Below, one piece after another: positions 11,402 through 23,629 of a stretch of DNA of 64,000 nt (the first letter of the stretch is position 1; each line of letters starts with the position of its first letter). This stretch comes from Microvelia longipes (Eukaryota; Arthropoda; Insecta; Hemiptera; Veliidae). A model generated the notes under the pieces. It saw only the letters and a program-made list of their open reading frames with translations, was not told the DNA's origin and made no database searches. The stretch is from positions 8,574,115-8,638,114 of the forward strand of contig JACMZG010001913.1 in assembly GCA_018340805.1 (NCBI GenBank), written 5' to 3'. Position numbers and translations under genes: made by a program.

Positions 11402-12318
11402 CAGTCTATCGTATAGTTTAAAAATCCCCAAGGTCATAAGTATTTGGGGGTTTGACCAATCAGAGAAGCCGCTGCCAACCTCTCACTTAAAAAGAGAAAA
11501 AAAATCCCTACCACAATAACCGCTGCAGGGAAAAAATCTTCTTCCCGGCAATCGTTCATTTTGTTTGTGGTTCTACTTTTGATTACATCGTTTTGAAAAC
11601 TACTTTCAAATTAATTTTAAAATAAAACTACACAAAAGAAATGTAAAAAAAAACATCGCTAAGAAAATTTGGGTAAAATAACCTGATTCGTTTAAGACAA
11701 AAACTTTTATAGGGACCTCTATTTTAAATATTCAAGCTTTTGAGGAGGAATAGGTCCTAATTAATACAAAAAAAAACTAATTTTGCCGAGCTTTCGATAT
11801 AATTTAATCTTTTTCAAGGCTTAACATATTAAATAATAACAAAAACAGTTACATGTTAGTTTACACTAGATGTTTGGACAACAACTAGAGTAACAGACAA
11901 ATAATACCGTTAAAAACAAAAAAGGTAACAATGTTATTGAGTTAAATTAAGTTCTAAACAAAGATCTACAGTTAAAAATTCCTATGTTGGGGCAAGACCC
12001 TCTTAAATAAATGAATCTTTACAGCCAAATGTTATTGATTATGATTGCAATCATATATATAAATGTTACTAATAATATGGTTATCTACTAATAATATATC
12101 ATTTAATATGTTAAGCCTTGAAAAAGATTAAATTATATCGAAAGCTCGGCAAAATTAGTTTTTTTTTGTATTAATTAGGACCTATTCCTCCTCAAAAGCT
12201 TGAATACTGATTCGTTTACATAGTTTTTTCCCGCTCCCTTCTTGCAGGGATTTTTTCTGAACAATCAGTGGTGTCTATACTGACCTGTCAGGATTTTTAA
12301 ACTAAACGATAGACTGTA
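11402..12318. mobile_element. Nested inverted-repeat element
   Basis: The outer arms are acagtctatcgtatagttta (11,402) and the inverse with taaactaaacgatagactgt near 12,300. The inner arms, about 110 bp and almost perfect, lie at 11,727-11,834 and 12,093-12,207. The inner arm contains ccttgaaaaagatt...tatcgaaagctcggc, which resembles a decayed hammerhead core (GAAA-GC-TC with gcc/ggc flanks) facing both ways. The 260-bp centre is AT-rich without coding potential. Confidence 0.65.
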
Positions 12319-12327
12319 GTATGTGAG

Positions 12328-12393
12328 GACTAACGTAGGGAATCCAAAGTGATGAGGAAAAGTTCCGAGGTACCCCGTACCCGATTTTTTGAC
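12328..12393 (+). mobile_element. Family G 3' end fragment (G12)
   Basis: It carries gatgaggaaaagttccgagg and taccccgtacccgatttttt, the right end of family G, preceded by a changed 'gaggactaacgtagg'. The rest of the element is absent. Confidence 0.65.
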
Positions 12394-12728
12394 CGATTTT
12401 CCACTCTTATCGAGTTTACAAATGCCCAACTCGAGTCATTCATTAATTTCAGTTCAATCCTAAGACAGTTGTTGCCCTCCAAAAATTATCAATTTAAGTT
12501 CGATTCCATATAACTACAACAATAGCAGCTATTGTATATTGTTATAATTGTGTTTCCAAAGCTGTGTTTGCTGTACACTGTTATTGTTAGTCTCTTTGTG
12601 TTCGCTCTTTATTGTTTTATTTACATTGTGCCCTTGTTTCGAGTTCTATTAATTAACACATGATGTAACAGTAGCTTTTTTTTTGTTTTATTTGTTTATA
12701 CTTTTCTTCATTTAAAGCTTTATTTTTT

Positions 12729-13150
12729 ACTTTTCCTCATTTATACCGTATTTATATAGGAAAAGTATTGTGTTAGCGAAATAATCCGAAACCAGTGTGA
12801 AACCGGAATTATCCGTTTCAGGCGTTTTTAAAGCCTCCTGAGTGGTTTTCGCAAAGTTGTCTGTCTGTGTGTGTGTCTTTAATCAATCTTAGCGCCCAGT
12901 GTATTTATACTAGATAGTTGAAATTTTGTATAAAAAATCAGTCTACCGTTGTAGCTATGCTATTCGAAAAAAAAAATTATGACGTCATGAACCCGCAATT
13001 CAGCAAAAAGTTCGAAAAATTATAAAACGCAGAAAAATGATGCGATCTAATTGAAATTTGGCACGCGTTTAGTTGTGTAAAAGACTAATATATTTGCTTA
13101 GTTTGAAAATCAGACTTATCCTTAGTCATTCAGTCTTTATATGACTTGTG
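12729..13150 (+). mobile_element. Family G 5' half (G2)
   Basis: Starts with acttttcctcatttatacc and proceeds through 'ggaattatccgtttcagg', 'cctgagtggttttcgcaaag', a GT run, and 'tatgacgtcatgaa'. Similarity fades near 13,150, and the 5S-like part is not reached. Confidence 0.7.
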
Positions 13151-13604
13151 CAATACCTCCCTACTACATTGAAATTTCACTATTAAACTTCATTTAAATA
13201 AATTATTCAACGCAATTTAAAGTATAAATATTTTACATTAAGTTTCCCCAATACTATTAATACGGTTAGGTATTTTGTTTTCGTGGTTAATAATGGTCTA
13301 AGCTGTGTTTTGTTGACTTTAATGAACTAGAAGAATGTTTTTTTGGATTTTTAATAGACTTAGTCTGATGCTGTTAGGTTAATTCGTCTTTAAGCTGATA
13401 AAAAATTATAGGCTTAGTGATCGTTTTGTATCTTTAAGTCCTTTACTTGTGTTGCAAGTTTGAAAGTTATTAAATTTGGTTACATTGCTTCATTTTCAAT
13501 AGCGTTAGGTTACAAGGTGTCTCTTAAAGTTTTTATTGTTAAAATGATTGAAAAATCAAAATTTGAACACTACAAAAGTACCGTATAATATTTCTTAAAA
13601 TATT

Positions 13605-13960
13605 GGGTACGGGGTACCTCGGAACTTTTCCTCATCACATCGGATTCGCTACGCTCAACATCCCTACTTCGGACTCGCTTCGCTCGTCCTCAGAATATAC
13701 CAAGTCGTTAAATGTATGCTGCAAACATATTTTCTCATTAGCTTCGCTCGTCCTTAGTTAGTAAATACATTCGTATCATTCCCAGCGGTAACCCATTCAG
13801 GTAATGACTGCTTGATGTTGGTTAACTTTTATAATCCAACAACAATCATGGATATCCTTGTCTTATTGAAACAGAGTGTTAGTGTCCTTATACATCACGT
13901 AAAGTTATACACTTGTACCAAAATTTCGACTTAATTGGATTATTTACCGATTTTTTTTTT
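13605..13960 (-). mobile_element. Family G 3' half (G3)
   Basis: The minus-strand copy starts (on +) with gggtacggggtacctcggaa. It includes two gcttcgctcg motifs (13,674-13,750) and a diverged 5S-like segment at about 13,785-13,835 (ggtaacccattcaggtaat, gactgcttgatg). It ends in an AT-rich stretch. It faces G2, so the two may be halves of a rearranged pair. Confidence 0.65.
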
Positions 13961-14454
13961 TTAAATGTGCCCAAGTCGTTTGATAAAAAATGAACTTCAT
14001 AACATCATTAGAAACACTATGTATCAATTAAATATTTTTTATGATTTTTTAACATTATTAAATTGTTTTCTTTTAATAATTTTCCGCAGTATAATTTCTA
14101 TTAGAAATGAAGCGAAAGTGCCTATAATAAAGCAGTCATTCTGTCAATATAATTAAAATTTTGATTTTTTTTTCTATTTTAGAACTTTTTCCCGTTAGTC
14201 CAAAATTTAAATTAGACTATTCTTACATCCTTAAATATTATTTTTAAACTAAACAACATAATCTCTAAGTATGGTGTTGGTTCAGGTACAATGGACCCAC
14301 ATACGAGGTCTAAGTACCTAGGAAATTATTTCCTCCGGAATTTAAATAAAAAGAAAAAATTGGTGTTGGTAAAAAATTATAATTATTTGAAGAGAGAAGA
14401 TGAGATGAGATAACACATCTCGCAAGTAAACAACGTTGTAGGACAATCTTTACT
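13961..14454. other. AT-rich non-coding DNA
   Basis: Decayed G-like words occur at the left (aagtcgtttgataaaaa). Beyond about 14,050 I see nothing I can assign. Confidence 0.3.
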
Positions 14455-14697
14455 AAATAAAATAAATAATCGTAATGTCGGTTTATACCTTGCGGCCAAT
14501 CAGGGATAAATTCTGCGCGAACACCCTCAGGTGATAATGTTATGCTCAAAGGGTTATCTGAAGTTGGCGATAATTTATTTAATTATCTTATATAAACTGA
14601 GAGCTTAACCTGGAATGCGAACTTCAGACCTCCATGGTGTCAAAAATCAGTACAAATACTAACGCTGTAACGACCTCGATCATTGAGGCGGCTCTTC
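14455..14697 (-). mobile_element. tRNA-type SINE, second subfamily, old copy
   Basis: On the minus strand it begins gccgcctcaatgatcgagg and includes a B-box-like ggtctgaagttcgcattcc. It then runs through cttcagataaccctttgagc and ends in a changed version of the SINE 3' hairpin region (cagaatttatccctgattgg + ccgcaagg). The order matches the copy at 61,583-61,830. Target duplications are not clear. Confidence 0.65.
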
Positions 14698-14921
14698 GCG
14701 AAATACTTATGATAAAACATTTTGCTATAATTATAAATTTAGGTTTTATGGTACAATTAAAACTTCATAAGCTCGGTAAAGTTTTTCCTTTGAAAATTCG
14801 CTAAATGTACTAGTTTCTGTTTAAGGGTTTAATAAGGCATTTAATAAGACACTATTAATATCAGAATTGTATTGTTTTTCTTGTTAAATAAATGTCTTAT
14901 TATCCACATTATGATAACAAT

Positions 14922-15443
14922 AGTTATTTATGCCATAAGGCTGAGAAGTGTGTCTTTTTGTCACGGCAATTAGATTTACCCACGAGCGAAGCGAGTCGGG
15001 AAAAATTGCCTAGACATAAAGACATTCTCAGCCGGATGGCATACACTATTTTTTTTGAGGTAGCACTCATTAAATAAACTGCGCTATATACTTAATTGAA
15101 AAAAAACAAACGTCCAATTAACTCCATATTATCGTCGTCATTGAATTCATCCATAGCTTCACACTTTTACTCAAAAATGTAAAAGCTAAAAACAGAAACA
15201 AAATGAACGTTTTTAAAGAAACCTCATGAAGGTGTTACACAGATTGTTTTTTTGAACACGCTACATTACAGTAATGGCGGCAATATATGAATTACTTTTA
15301 CGTCCTAGGAGTTTCTTTACATTCATTATTGTCCTCGGAGGTGAAAAGTACTAAATAACCTCCTATAACAATAATGATTGGCTTCTCATCCTAAAAACGG
15401 TCCAATAAAGTGCTCAATTACGTACTACCTCAAAAAATTTTTT
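14922..15443 (+). mobile_element. Family D element, copy D1 (internal deletion)
   Basis: It begins with a ~118-bp imperfect palindrome whose centre is cgagcgaagcgagtcg (about 14,982), with arms tatgccataaggctgag and ctcagccggatggcata. It continues with ttttttttgaggtagcac and ends with cgtactacctcaaaaaa, inverted termini of the body. Compared with D3 it lacks ~69 bp after 'atgtaaaagct'. No ORF of note; non-autonomous. Confidence 0.75.
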
Positions 15444-15454
15444 TTATTAAGTGT

Positions 15455-15850
15455 TGAGAGGGCCTACCCTGTATCAATACATTACTAGAGTGGGCAAACC
15501 CTATATCAATCCATTACTAGAGTGAGCATACCCTATATCAATACATTACTAGAGTGGGCATACCCTATATCAATACATTACTAGAATGGGCATACCCTAT
15601 TTCAATACATTACTAGAGTGGGCATACCCTATATCAATACATTACTAGAGTGGGCATACTCTATATCAATACATTACTAGAGTGAGCATACCCTATATCA
15701 ATACATTACTAGAGTGGGCCTACTCTATATCAATACGTTACTAGATTTGGCATACCCTGTATCAATACATTACTGCATACCCTACCTTAATACATTTTGA
15801 ATCGTGAAACATCTACTGGCGTTTCGGGGGCTCTATGTAACATCATTGTT
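15455..15850 (+). mobile_element. Family M terminus amplified into a 32-bp minisatellite (M2)
   Basis: About ten tandem copies of cattactagagtgggcatac + cctatatcaata run from ~15,459 to ~15,795. The unit is the 5' end of family M (compare ctagagggggcatagccta, tcttaatacatt at 19,886). After the last copy the normal M sequence resumes (gaaacatctactgg, ggggctctatgtaac) and then decays near 15,850. The array therefore arose by repeating the first ~32 bp of an M copy. Confidence 0.8.
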
Positions 15851-16255
15851 ATCATCTACAGATCACAAAGTGTTTTGTTTTTCAAAATTATTGTCCCTAA
15901 ACCTAAAGTACTGTTGGTTTTTCATTCTTACAAATTAGGAGTAGCTCAAAAGATACACGACTCGAAGTTATGCGGGAATATCAAAATAGGGCTATGGAAT
16001 TTATTTGCATAAAATTTGTATTCGTGTTATTTTTAAAGACATATTTGTGAATTCTAATAGTTGTGTGTTGATAGTGAATAGTTGAATATGAAACAAGATT
16101 TCAAGTTGCTTTGGTGATACAAAGTTCACTGCTATACTGATTACTGATGTATAACGTATAAGTATTAATAATGAAGCATAATTATTAGTGTTAATTGTGT
16201 CTCCTTTGAACGAATTCCCTAATGGGCACCTATTCCATTCATGAGAATATGTTTC

Positions 16256-16258
<3 letters not shown>
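15851..16258. other. No recognised feature
   Basis: Non-coding sequence between M2 and the long TA tract. Reading frames here and in the TA tract only encode Ile-Tyr runs plus flanks. Confidence 0.4.
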
Positions 16259-16458
<200 letters not shown>

Positions 16459-16730
16459 TAAAATTAAAGAGATAAAATAGAACACACTTAAAAAAACTTA
16501 CAAAAAGTTGTAACGTTTCGAACACTGAGTTCTTCAAGTGACGGAGAGAGACTCATAAATATATATGACATAAATATATATATACTTGTATTTATTTATT
16601 TATTTATCGAAAACCCCGTGTGGATATTACTGAAAACCCAGAAAGTTAGTCTTTCTTGACGGTCGTTTACAGAATTTTTAAGCTTTCGAAATGTCCCCAA
16701 TACTTGAAAGTTCAAGTGCAGTGTAATTTT

Positions 16731-17206
16731 ATATAGGTTTTAAGGCTTTATGTTGAAATTATTTGGTCCTAAGTCGATGCGACGACCTAATGTACCCCCC
16801 AAAAAAAAAATCAGTGCTTTAAACCAAAATATTTAAAAAAAAAAACAAATAGGAAGATTGTAATCTTTTTGAGTCTCTTAGTTTAATTAAATAAGTAGAA
16901 GTCGTTACCTGTACTTAAAGTTCTTAATGTAAGGGTACTTAGATTAAAATCCTAGTTAAGTAGGTTATTTTTAATTGATAAGTTTCATCATCATTAATAT
17001 AATATGGATAATATAATAATTAATTAATTATTTTAATATTAATTATAATATTGTGTCAAGTATTTATGTTTTGCAAAACTCGGTAGTATCAAATGATAAA
17101 TTAATTAATTAGTAACTATAATAATTATAATATAGGTTTATAGCTACAAAATAATTCTCGGCAAATTTCCTTTGAAATGCGAACTTTCGTGGTTACCAAT
17201 GGTAAA
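16731..17206. repeat. 580-bp tandem duplication, first unit
   Basis: The sequence from tataggttttaaggcttta through 'gaactttcgtggttaccaatgg' is repeated starting at 17,311, an offset of 580 bp. The two units differ by a few substitutions and small indels. The unit ends in a family Q fragment (aattctcggcaaatttcc) and a short aacaatctgttattt array. Confidence 0.85.
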
Positions 17207-17310
17207 CAATCTGTTATTTATTAACAATGTAAACACAATGTAAACAATCTGTTATTTATTAACAATGTAAACAATTGTTATTTATTAACAATGTAAACAA
17301 TTGTTATTTT
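17207..17310. repeat. aacaatgtaaacaat minisatellite, short array
   Basis: A few copies of a ~27-bp unit (aacaatgtaaacaatctgtt + atttatt) separate the two 580-bp units. Confidence 0.8.
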
Positions 17311-17786
17311 GTATAGGTTTTAAGGCTTTATGTTGAAATTATTTGGTCCTAAGTCGATGCGACGACCTAATGTAACCCAAAAATAAAAAAAATCAGTGCT
17401 TTAAACCAAAATATTTTAAAAAAACGAGTGGGACGAAGTTTGTAATCTTTTTGAGTCTCTTAGTTTAATTAAATAAGTAGAAGTCGTTACCTGTACTTAA
17501 ACTTCTTAATGTAAGGGTACTTAGATTCAAATCCTAGTTAAGTAGGTTATTTTTAATTGATAAGTTTTATCATTATTAATATAATATGGATAATATAATA
17601 ATTAATTAATTATTAATTAATTATTTTAGTATTAATTAAAATACTGTGTCAACTATTCATGTTTTGCAAAACTCGGTAGTATCAAATGATAAATTAATTA
17701 ATTAGTAACTATAATAATTATAATATAGGTTTATAGCTACAAAATAATTCTCGGCGAATTTCCTTTGAAATGCGAACTTTCGTGCT
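17311..17786. repeat. 580-bp tandem duplication, second unit
   Basis: Colinear with 16,731-17,206. A further fragment of the same repeat (ttcatgttttgcaaaactcg) appears at 31,747-31,782, so this is a dispersed repeat that was duplicated here. Confidence 0.85.
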
Positions 17787-18040
17787 TACCAATGGTAAAC
17801 AATCTGTTATTATTAACAATAAACAATCTGTTATTTATTAACAATGTAAACAATCTGTTATTTATTAACAATGTAAACAATCTGTTATTTATTAACAGTT
17901 ATTAACAATGTAAACAATCTGTTATTTATTAACAGATTTATTAACAATGTAAACAATTGTTATTTATTAACAATGTCAACAATCTGTTATTTATTAACAG
18001 ATTTATTAATAATGTAAACAATTGTTATTTATTAATCCTT
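17787..18040. repeat. aacaatgtaaacaat minisatellite, longer array
   Basis: About nine irregular copies of the ~27-bp unit seen at 17,207-17,310, with internal deletions (spacing 19-36 bp). Confidence 0.85.
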
Positions 18041-18693
18041 AATAAATAACAACTTATTGCTTAAGGTTCTGGTTTATTTTTTATAACCAGAGCGGTAGCA
18101 TTTCTACTCATTACTCTTTAGCTTCTGTTTTTTTCATAAGAAATGCGCTTAAGACTTTCAAAGATAAGCATAAACTATAGTAATATATAAACCAAGTAGT
18201 TAAGTAATATATTTAACCTGTGAGAAAAAACCAGACATGCGTGATCAGCTGATTGCTGGCTCAAAAATAAATAATAGCTAAAATTGGAATAACTGCGCAT
18301 GCGCCTCTTAGGATTTAGGTTTTTTACTTAGTTTTATTGGCAACCCTGATAACATTAGGTTAGTTTTATATTTATCGTGTTTTCGCACTTTAATATGTAC
18401 GTGATAGTTCAATGATTTTGTATTAATTCTGTGAAATAATTGTTACAATGATTTAGCAACAAGAAAAAGAGAAAATATAGTAAAGGTAAATCACATGTTT
18501 TTGTTAAGTTTTAGAAGAACATACAGACGACAGTGTATTGCCTTAAATATAACTTAAAATTACGATTGCATTAAGTATATTAAAACATTTTAGGTTAAAG
18601 TTGTTAAAGTACTAATTACAATTAATATTTTAAGGGGAAAAACTAATATCACTCGCAAAAATGTTCTAAGTTAAGAAGTGCCCACAATAAAAA
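18041..18693. other. No recognised feature
   Basis: Non-coding, with one cgcatgcgcc block near 18,295. No family match found. Confidence 0.35.
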
Positions 18694-19416
18694 AGTTTTT
18701 TTTGAGGTAGTACGTAATTGAGCACTTTATTGGACCGTTTTTAGGATGAGAAGCCAATCATTATTGTTATAGGAGGTTATTAAGTACTTTTCACCTCCGG
18801 GGACATTAATGAATGTAAAAAAAAACTCCTAGGACGTAAAAGTAATTCATATGCTGCCGCCATTACTGTAATGTAGCGTGTTCAAAAAACAATCTGTGTT
18901 AAACCTTCATGAGTTTTCTTTAAAAACGTTCATTTTGTTTCTGTTTTTGTTCGTAGACTAATTTTTTTTCGTTTTTAAAAGGTGTTCTAATGGACAATTT
19001 TTGTGTGTTTATTTGTAAAGCTTTAAGTACAGTCATTGAAGATGAAAATCGAGCCTTACCTCCGATTTGCTTGCCTATCAACCGATTTACCTGAAAATTT
19101 GGAATTAGGCTTATCTTACCCTTACCTTCAAAGGTGATATTGGCCCGTAGGGTGCTTTTTATTTTTAAGTAAAAGTGTGAAGATATGGATGAATTTAATG
19201 ACGACGATAATATGGAGTTAGTTGGACGTTTGTTTTTTTTAAGATTAAGTATATAGCGCAGTTTATTTAATGAGTGCTACCTCAAAAAAATAGTGTATGC
19301 CATCCGGCTGAGAATGTCTTTATGTCTTGGCAATTTTTCCCGACTCCCTTCGCTCGTCGATAAATCTAATTGTCGTGACATGAAGACACACTTCTCAGCC
19401 TTATGGCATAAATAAC
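18694..19416 (-). mobile_element. Family D element, copy D2 (with 135-bp internal insertion)
   Basis: Reverse orientation of D1 and D3. It starts with ttttttttgaggtagtacg and carries the same body, ending with the palindromic head (gccatccggctgagaatg, cttcgctcgtcg, cagccttatggcataaata). It contains ~135 bp at about 19,033-19,167 that D1 and D3 lack. D1 and D2 face each other across 3.2 kb. Confidence 0.75.
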
Positions 19417-19644
19417 TAATATTAGCCGCTCGTTTGAAGTCATTTCAACAAACCTTGTATTTAAAGGCTTGCACTTTGACCTCCATTGGATGTAACAAAA
19501 CGTATTTCTTACACAAATGATAAACATTTTATTCTAAAATGTACAAATAAATGCAATAAAAACGAACATTTTGAGTACCGTAAATAGTTTGTTTACATTT
19601 ACAATGCTAAAACAAAATGGCCGCGCACATAAGGAAAATTTAAC

Positions 19645-20285
19645 GTTTTTAATTAAAATTATGTTAAAAGTAGTCCTCGTTAACTAAATGTAGATTGTTG
19701 TATTCCCCTTCCCTTTTGCTATCTAAGACCGATTTTATTTAGAACTTAGCAAAGTTTTTAAGTTATTTTATTTGTTACTTAAGATCTTTTTTCATTAGTG
19801 GATATTATAACACATTTATCAAATAATGTTTTGTTGTTAGAGTGGTACCCTTACTTAAAACCACTAGTTAATCCATAGAGATATATACTAGAGGGGGCAT
19901 AGCCTATCTTAATACATTGAGAGGCCTGAAACATTTTTAGTGGGGCTCTCAGGGGCTCTGTGTAACCTTATTGAAACCTCCTCCAAGAGTAAGATAAGGC
20001 TATAACAAATCAATCGTCGGCTTTTCCCGCACTGGTTGGGTTTTGTTTCCTACTATTAACATTTTATTATATATATTACTGTATTTTTTAATGTTTATTT
20101 CACCATATTAATACTCAAGGGTGGTCAGGTTACTTTTTTGATGTTTCAAAATTCAACCGATAGGGCCCCTCTAGTAATAATATCTCTATGAGTTAATCGG
20201 CTTTCGTGTTATCAGTAGAATTACATTGTGTTTACGGTCCTATGCTCCTTCTGTATTAGTATTATTCTAAGGTTATTTTAGATTT
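19645..20285 (+). mobile_element. Family T repeat interrupted by M3
   Basis: The segments around 'cctcgttaactaaatgtaga', 'cccttttgctatctaagacc' and 'cggctttcgtgttatcagta' match, inverted, 27,552-27,880. M3 sits between 19,874 and 20,190 in the middle of this copy. Confidence 0.65.
19866..20198 (+). mobile_element. Family M hAT-like MITE, complete copy M3 with 8-bp target duplication
   Basis: The element is 317 bp (19,874-20,190), starting catagagatatatactagag and ending ctctagtaataatatctcta + tg, which form inverted termini. The 8-mer agttaatc flanks it on both sides (19,866-19,873 and 20,191-20,198). An 8-bp duplication with CA-starting inverted termini and no coding sequence is the signature of a non-autonomous hAT-superfamily element. 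This is the reference copy for family M in this window. Confidence 0.85.
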
Positions 20286-20880
20286 TACTGACGATGTCTG
20301 CGGTGTGTTTATTTTTTAGTGAACTGTTTACTTGGATGCGAACATTTCATTTATATCAGTAAAAACGTTTCTTTTTTGCAAATCAATAGAAATGTTCTAA
20401 CGTACTAAATACAACCCTTTTTTCTACGCTTACAAGAAAGTAAAATTTTAATCAAGCTGAAATTAAAATTTATTTACAGCCTCAAAGAAATAAATTTAAA
20501 AAAGGCAAGACCTAAGAACGATAAAAATTATTTAATCACTCTATATAAAGACGAAGATAATTTGAAAATTATTACGGATTCGCAGTTACTACTCTCACTA
20601 ACACAGTGATAAACGCACACTCATCTACTCAAGGGTGCGTTGAACTTAAATATTTTCGTAGTCGATGATGCCTAGCAAATTTATGATTTGTAAGGATCGG
20701 GTTAGAAGAGATATGAGTTGTAAATGTAGTAGAGAATTTTATTCAAAACGCACCATATATCTTAACCTATTAACAGTGGCTAAAGCATCTGTCTATATAG
20801 GACCTTTATAATTCCAGTGTTTTTAGGTTGTGTTGTGCTGTAAGGTTTGAATGTGTGAGATTATGTAGTTACTTGAAGGA
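20286..20880. other. No recognised feature
   Basis: Non-coding DNA between family T and the GTAGT-type array. Confidence 0.35.
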
Positions 20881-20884
20881 TATT

Positions 20885-21840
20885 GTAGTTTTATTAAGTA
20901 AATAGTAGTAAGTATACAGTAGTAGTAAGTAAACAGTCGTTAGTACACAGTAGTAGTTAGTATTCAGTAGTTTGTATACAGTTGTAGTAAGTAAACAGTA
21001 GTTAGTATATATTAGAAGTAAGTAAACAGTAGTTAGTACACAGTTTTGTTTAGTAAACAGTAGTTAGTACTCAGTTGTGTTTAGTAAACAATAGTTAGTA
21101 CATAGTAGTAGTAGGTAAACCGTAGTTAGTCAAAGTAGTATAGTTAGTATACAGATATGGTTAGTAAAAAGTAGTTAGTATACATTAGAAGTAAACAGTA
21201 GTACATTTCATTGATTGTATACAGTTGTATACAGTTTTAGTAAGTAAACAGTAGTTAGTACACAGTAGTAGTTAGTATACAGTTGTAGTAAGTAAACAGT
21301 AGTTAGTTTACATTAGAAGTGCACATTAGTTAGTACATAGTAGTAGTTAGTACACAATTGTAGTAAGTAAACAGTAGATAGTACACAGTCGTAGTTAGTA
21401 TACAGTTGTAGTAAGTAAACAGTAGTTAATATACATTAGAAGTAAACAGTTGTTAGTACACAGTAGTAGTATGTAAACATTAGTTACTAAAAAGTAGTAG
21501 TTAGTATACAGTTATAGTAAGTAAACAGTAGTTAGTATACATTAGAAGTAAACAATAGTTAGTATACATTAGAAGTAAACAGTAGTTAGTATACATTTGA
21601 AGTAAACATTAGTTAGTACACAGTAGTAGGTAGTATACAGTTGTAGTAAGTAAACAATAGTTAGTACACAGTCGCAGTTAGTATACAGTTGTAGTTAAGT
21701 AAAAATTAGTTTGTATACCGTAGTAGTTAGTATACAGTTGTAGTAAGTAAACAGTAGTTAGTACGTATTAGAAGTAAACAGTAGTTAGTATACAGTAGTA
21801 GTCAGTAAACAGTAGTTAGTATACATTTGAAGTAAGTAAA
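20885..21840 (+). repeat. Irregular gtagtaagtaaacagtagtt satellite array (~0.95 kb)
   Basis: The whole stretch alternates agtaagtaaacagtagttag, tatacattagaagtaaaca and tacacagtagtagttag segments. Monomers of 15-30 bp give irregular higher-order units. It stops abruptly at a GC-rich segment containing the hairpin ggcggcagagccgcc (21,876-21,890). Confidence 0.9.
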
Positions 21841-21980
21841 CTTCTTAGAAGCTGATTAAGGACCTACAAGGTAGTGGCGGCAGAGCCGCCTCGCTAGGGA
21901 GCCGCTTAAGCGCGAAGAACTGAAACAGCTAGGGATCTAAATCCTCTGTCTGAATGAACAATTTTCTATTACAGATTCAG

Positions 21981-22230
21981 TCTATGTTAAAATAAATAAA
22001 TGCCCGTTTTAGGGCCTTTCGGCCCATCAGGGTATTCACCCTGCGGGAACCACCTCAGGTGGGATGCATCTACTACACTCTAAGAATTAATAAAAGTTGG
22101 CGAAATCATTTTAATACAAATACTATTCATAAAATCTTAGAGCATAGCCCGGGCTGCGAACCCCAGACCTTCGGTGCCGAAATCGAACGCCTTTACGATC
22201 ACGGCCACGGAGGCAGACTACTCTATGTTA
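21981..22230 (-). mobile_element. tRNA-derived SINE, copy 1, with 9-bp target duplication
   Basis: On the minus strand it begins gtctgcctccgtggccgtg. An A-box-like tggccgtgatcg and a B-box-like ggttcgcagccc lie at tRNA-like spacing, so RNA polymerase III transcription is expected. The 3' part folds into two hairpins (cagggt/accctg and gggcc-gaaa-ggccc) and ends in (tttta)n-like sequence. tctatgtta flanks the body (21,981-21,989 and 22,222-22,230). It is nearly identical to the copy at 55,760-55,995. Confidence 0.85.
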
Positions 22231-22732
22231 CGTCACTAATATAATTATTTTTCCTTTTGGTTCTCTTGTAACTCTTTTTCAATTTAACAAAAAAAATATT
22301 TGATTGGTAATCAAAAAGAGATTTAAATCGGCGAAAAGGTTCTTTTCGTCAAGGTCAGCGGTCAGCTCTTAAAATTAAAGTTTGAGGTAACCAATATCCA
22401 GGTTTATATATATAAAGCTGTATAGGTAGTATATATGTATATATAGTTGTATATGAAGCTTACAGAAGGTTTGAGATGATGCCTTGACTCGACCATCTCT
22501 CTACTGCCTGGGGGCCATGTAATTATTTTTCATAAAGGTAGACGCCCTCACATATGTTCTTAATAACAGGATGTTTTTAACATTTCTCTTTTCTTTATTG
22601 ACTTCTGTAAGGGATTCCTTACAGTTTTCTTTTCCCTGTCAATGACTCCTGTTATTTTTTTCTTTTCTTCCTCTTCTGATGTGTTAATAGAAACTCATAA
22701 TTTTATTTTTCTAGTAAAAATGCTATGTATAT

Positions 22733-23360
<628 letters not shown>

Positions 23361-23366
23361 ATGGGT

Positions 23367-23560
23367 TGTTTAGCACGGAAACACGCATTCTAAATGGAAT
23401 TCGCCTGACAGCGGACCGCCGCGCTAGAATTATATTGTAGTTGGAAACTTATATAATGTAAAAAACTATAAAAAATTATCGTCCCTACCAGGATTGTTGT
23501 TAAGCACGGAAACACGCATCCAAAGGAAATTCGCCTGACAAGCGAACCACCGCGCCAGAA
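23367..23560 (-). repeat. Family Q repeat, two direct copies
   Basis: The block 'acacgcat...aattcgcctgac...cgcgc.agaatt' occurs at 23,367-23,430 and again at 23,497-23,560. Related copies are an inverted pair at 30,340-30,560 and truncated ones at 17,158 and 17,750. Its minus strand contains tggcgcggtgg, which fits an A-box, so a SINE origin is possible, but no convincing B-box follows. Confidence 0.6.
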
Positions 23561-23629
23561 TTTGTCGGCTATCGGTATCACGTGTACTATGAACTTCTCA
23601 TACCAGCTATCTCAGATCTTTTAACTTCG

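Noticed and set aside
16500..16540. Further hammerhead at the right edge of the TA tract (minus strand)
   Set aside because: The GAAA-cg-TT block and a gaac/gttc stem exist, but the CUGANGA box reads cttgaaga, and the helix I strands do not pair.
22140..22221. A genuine tRNA gene
   Set aside because: A- and B-box-like sequences are present, but the acceptor stem does not close, and the unit continues into a SINE body with target duplications.
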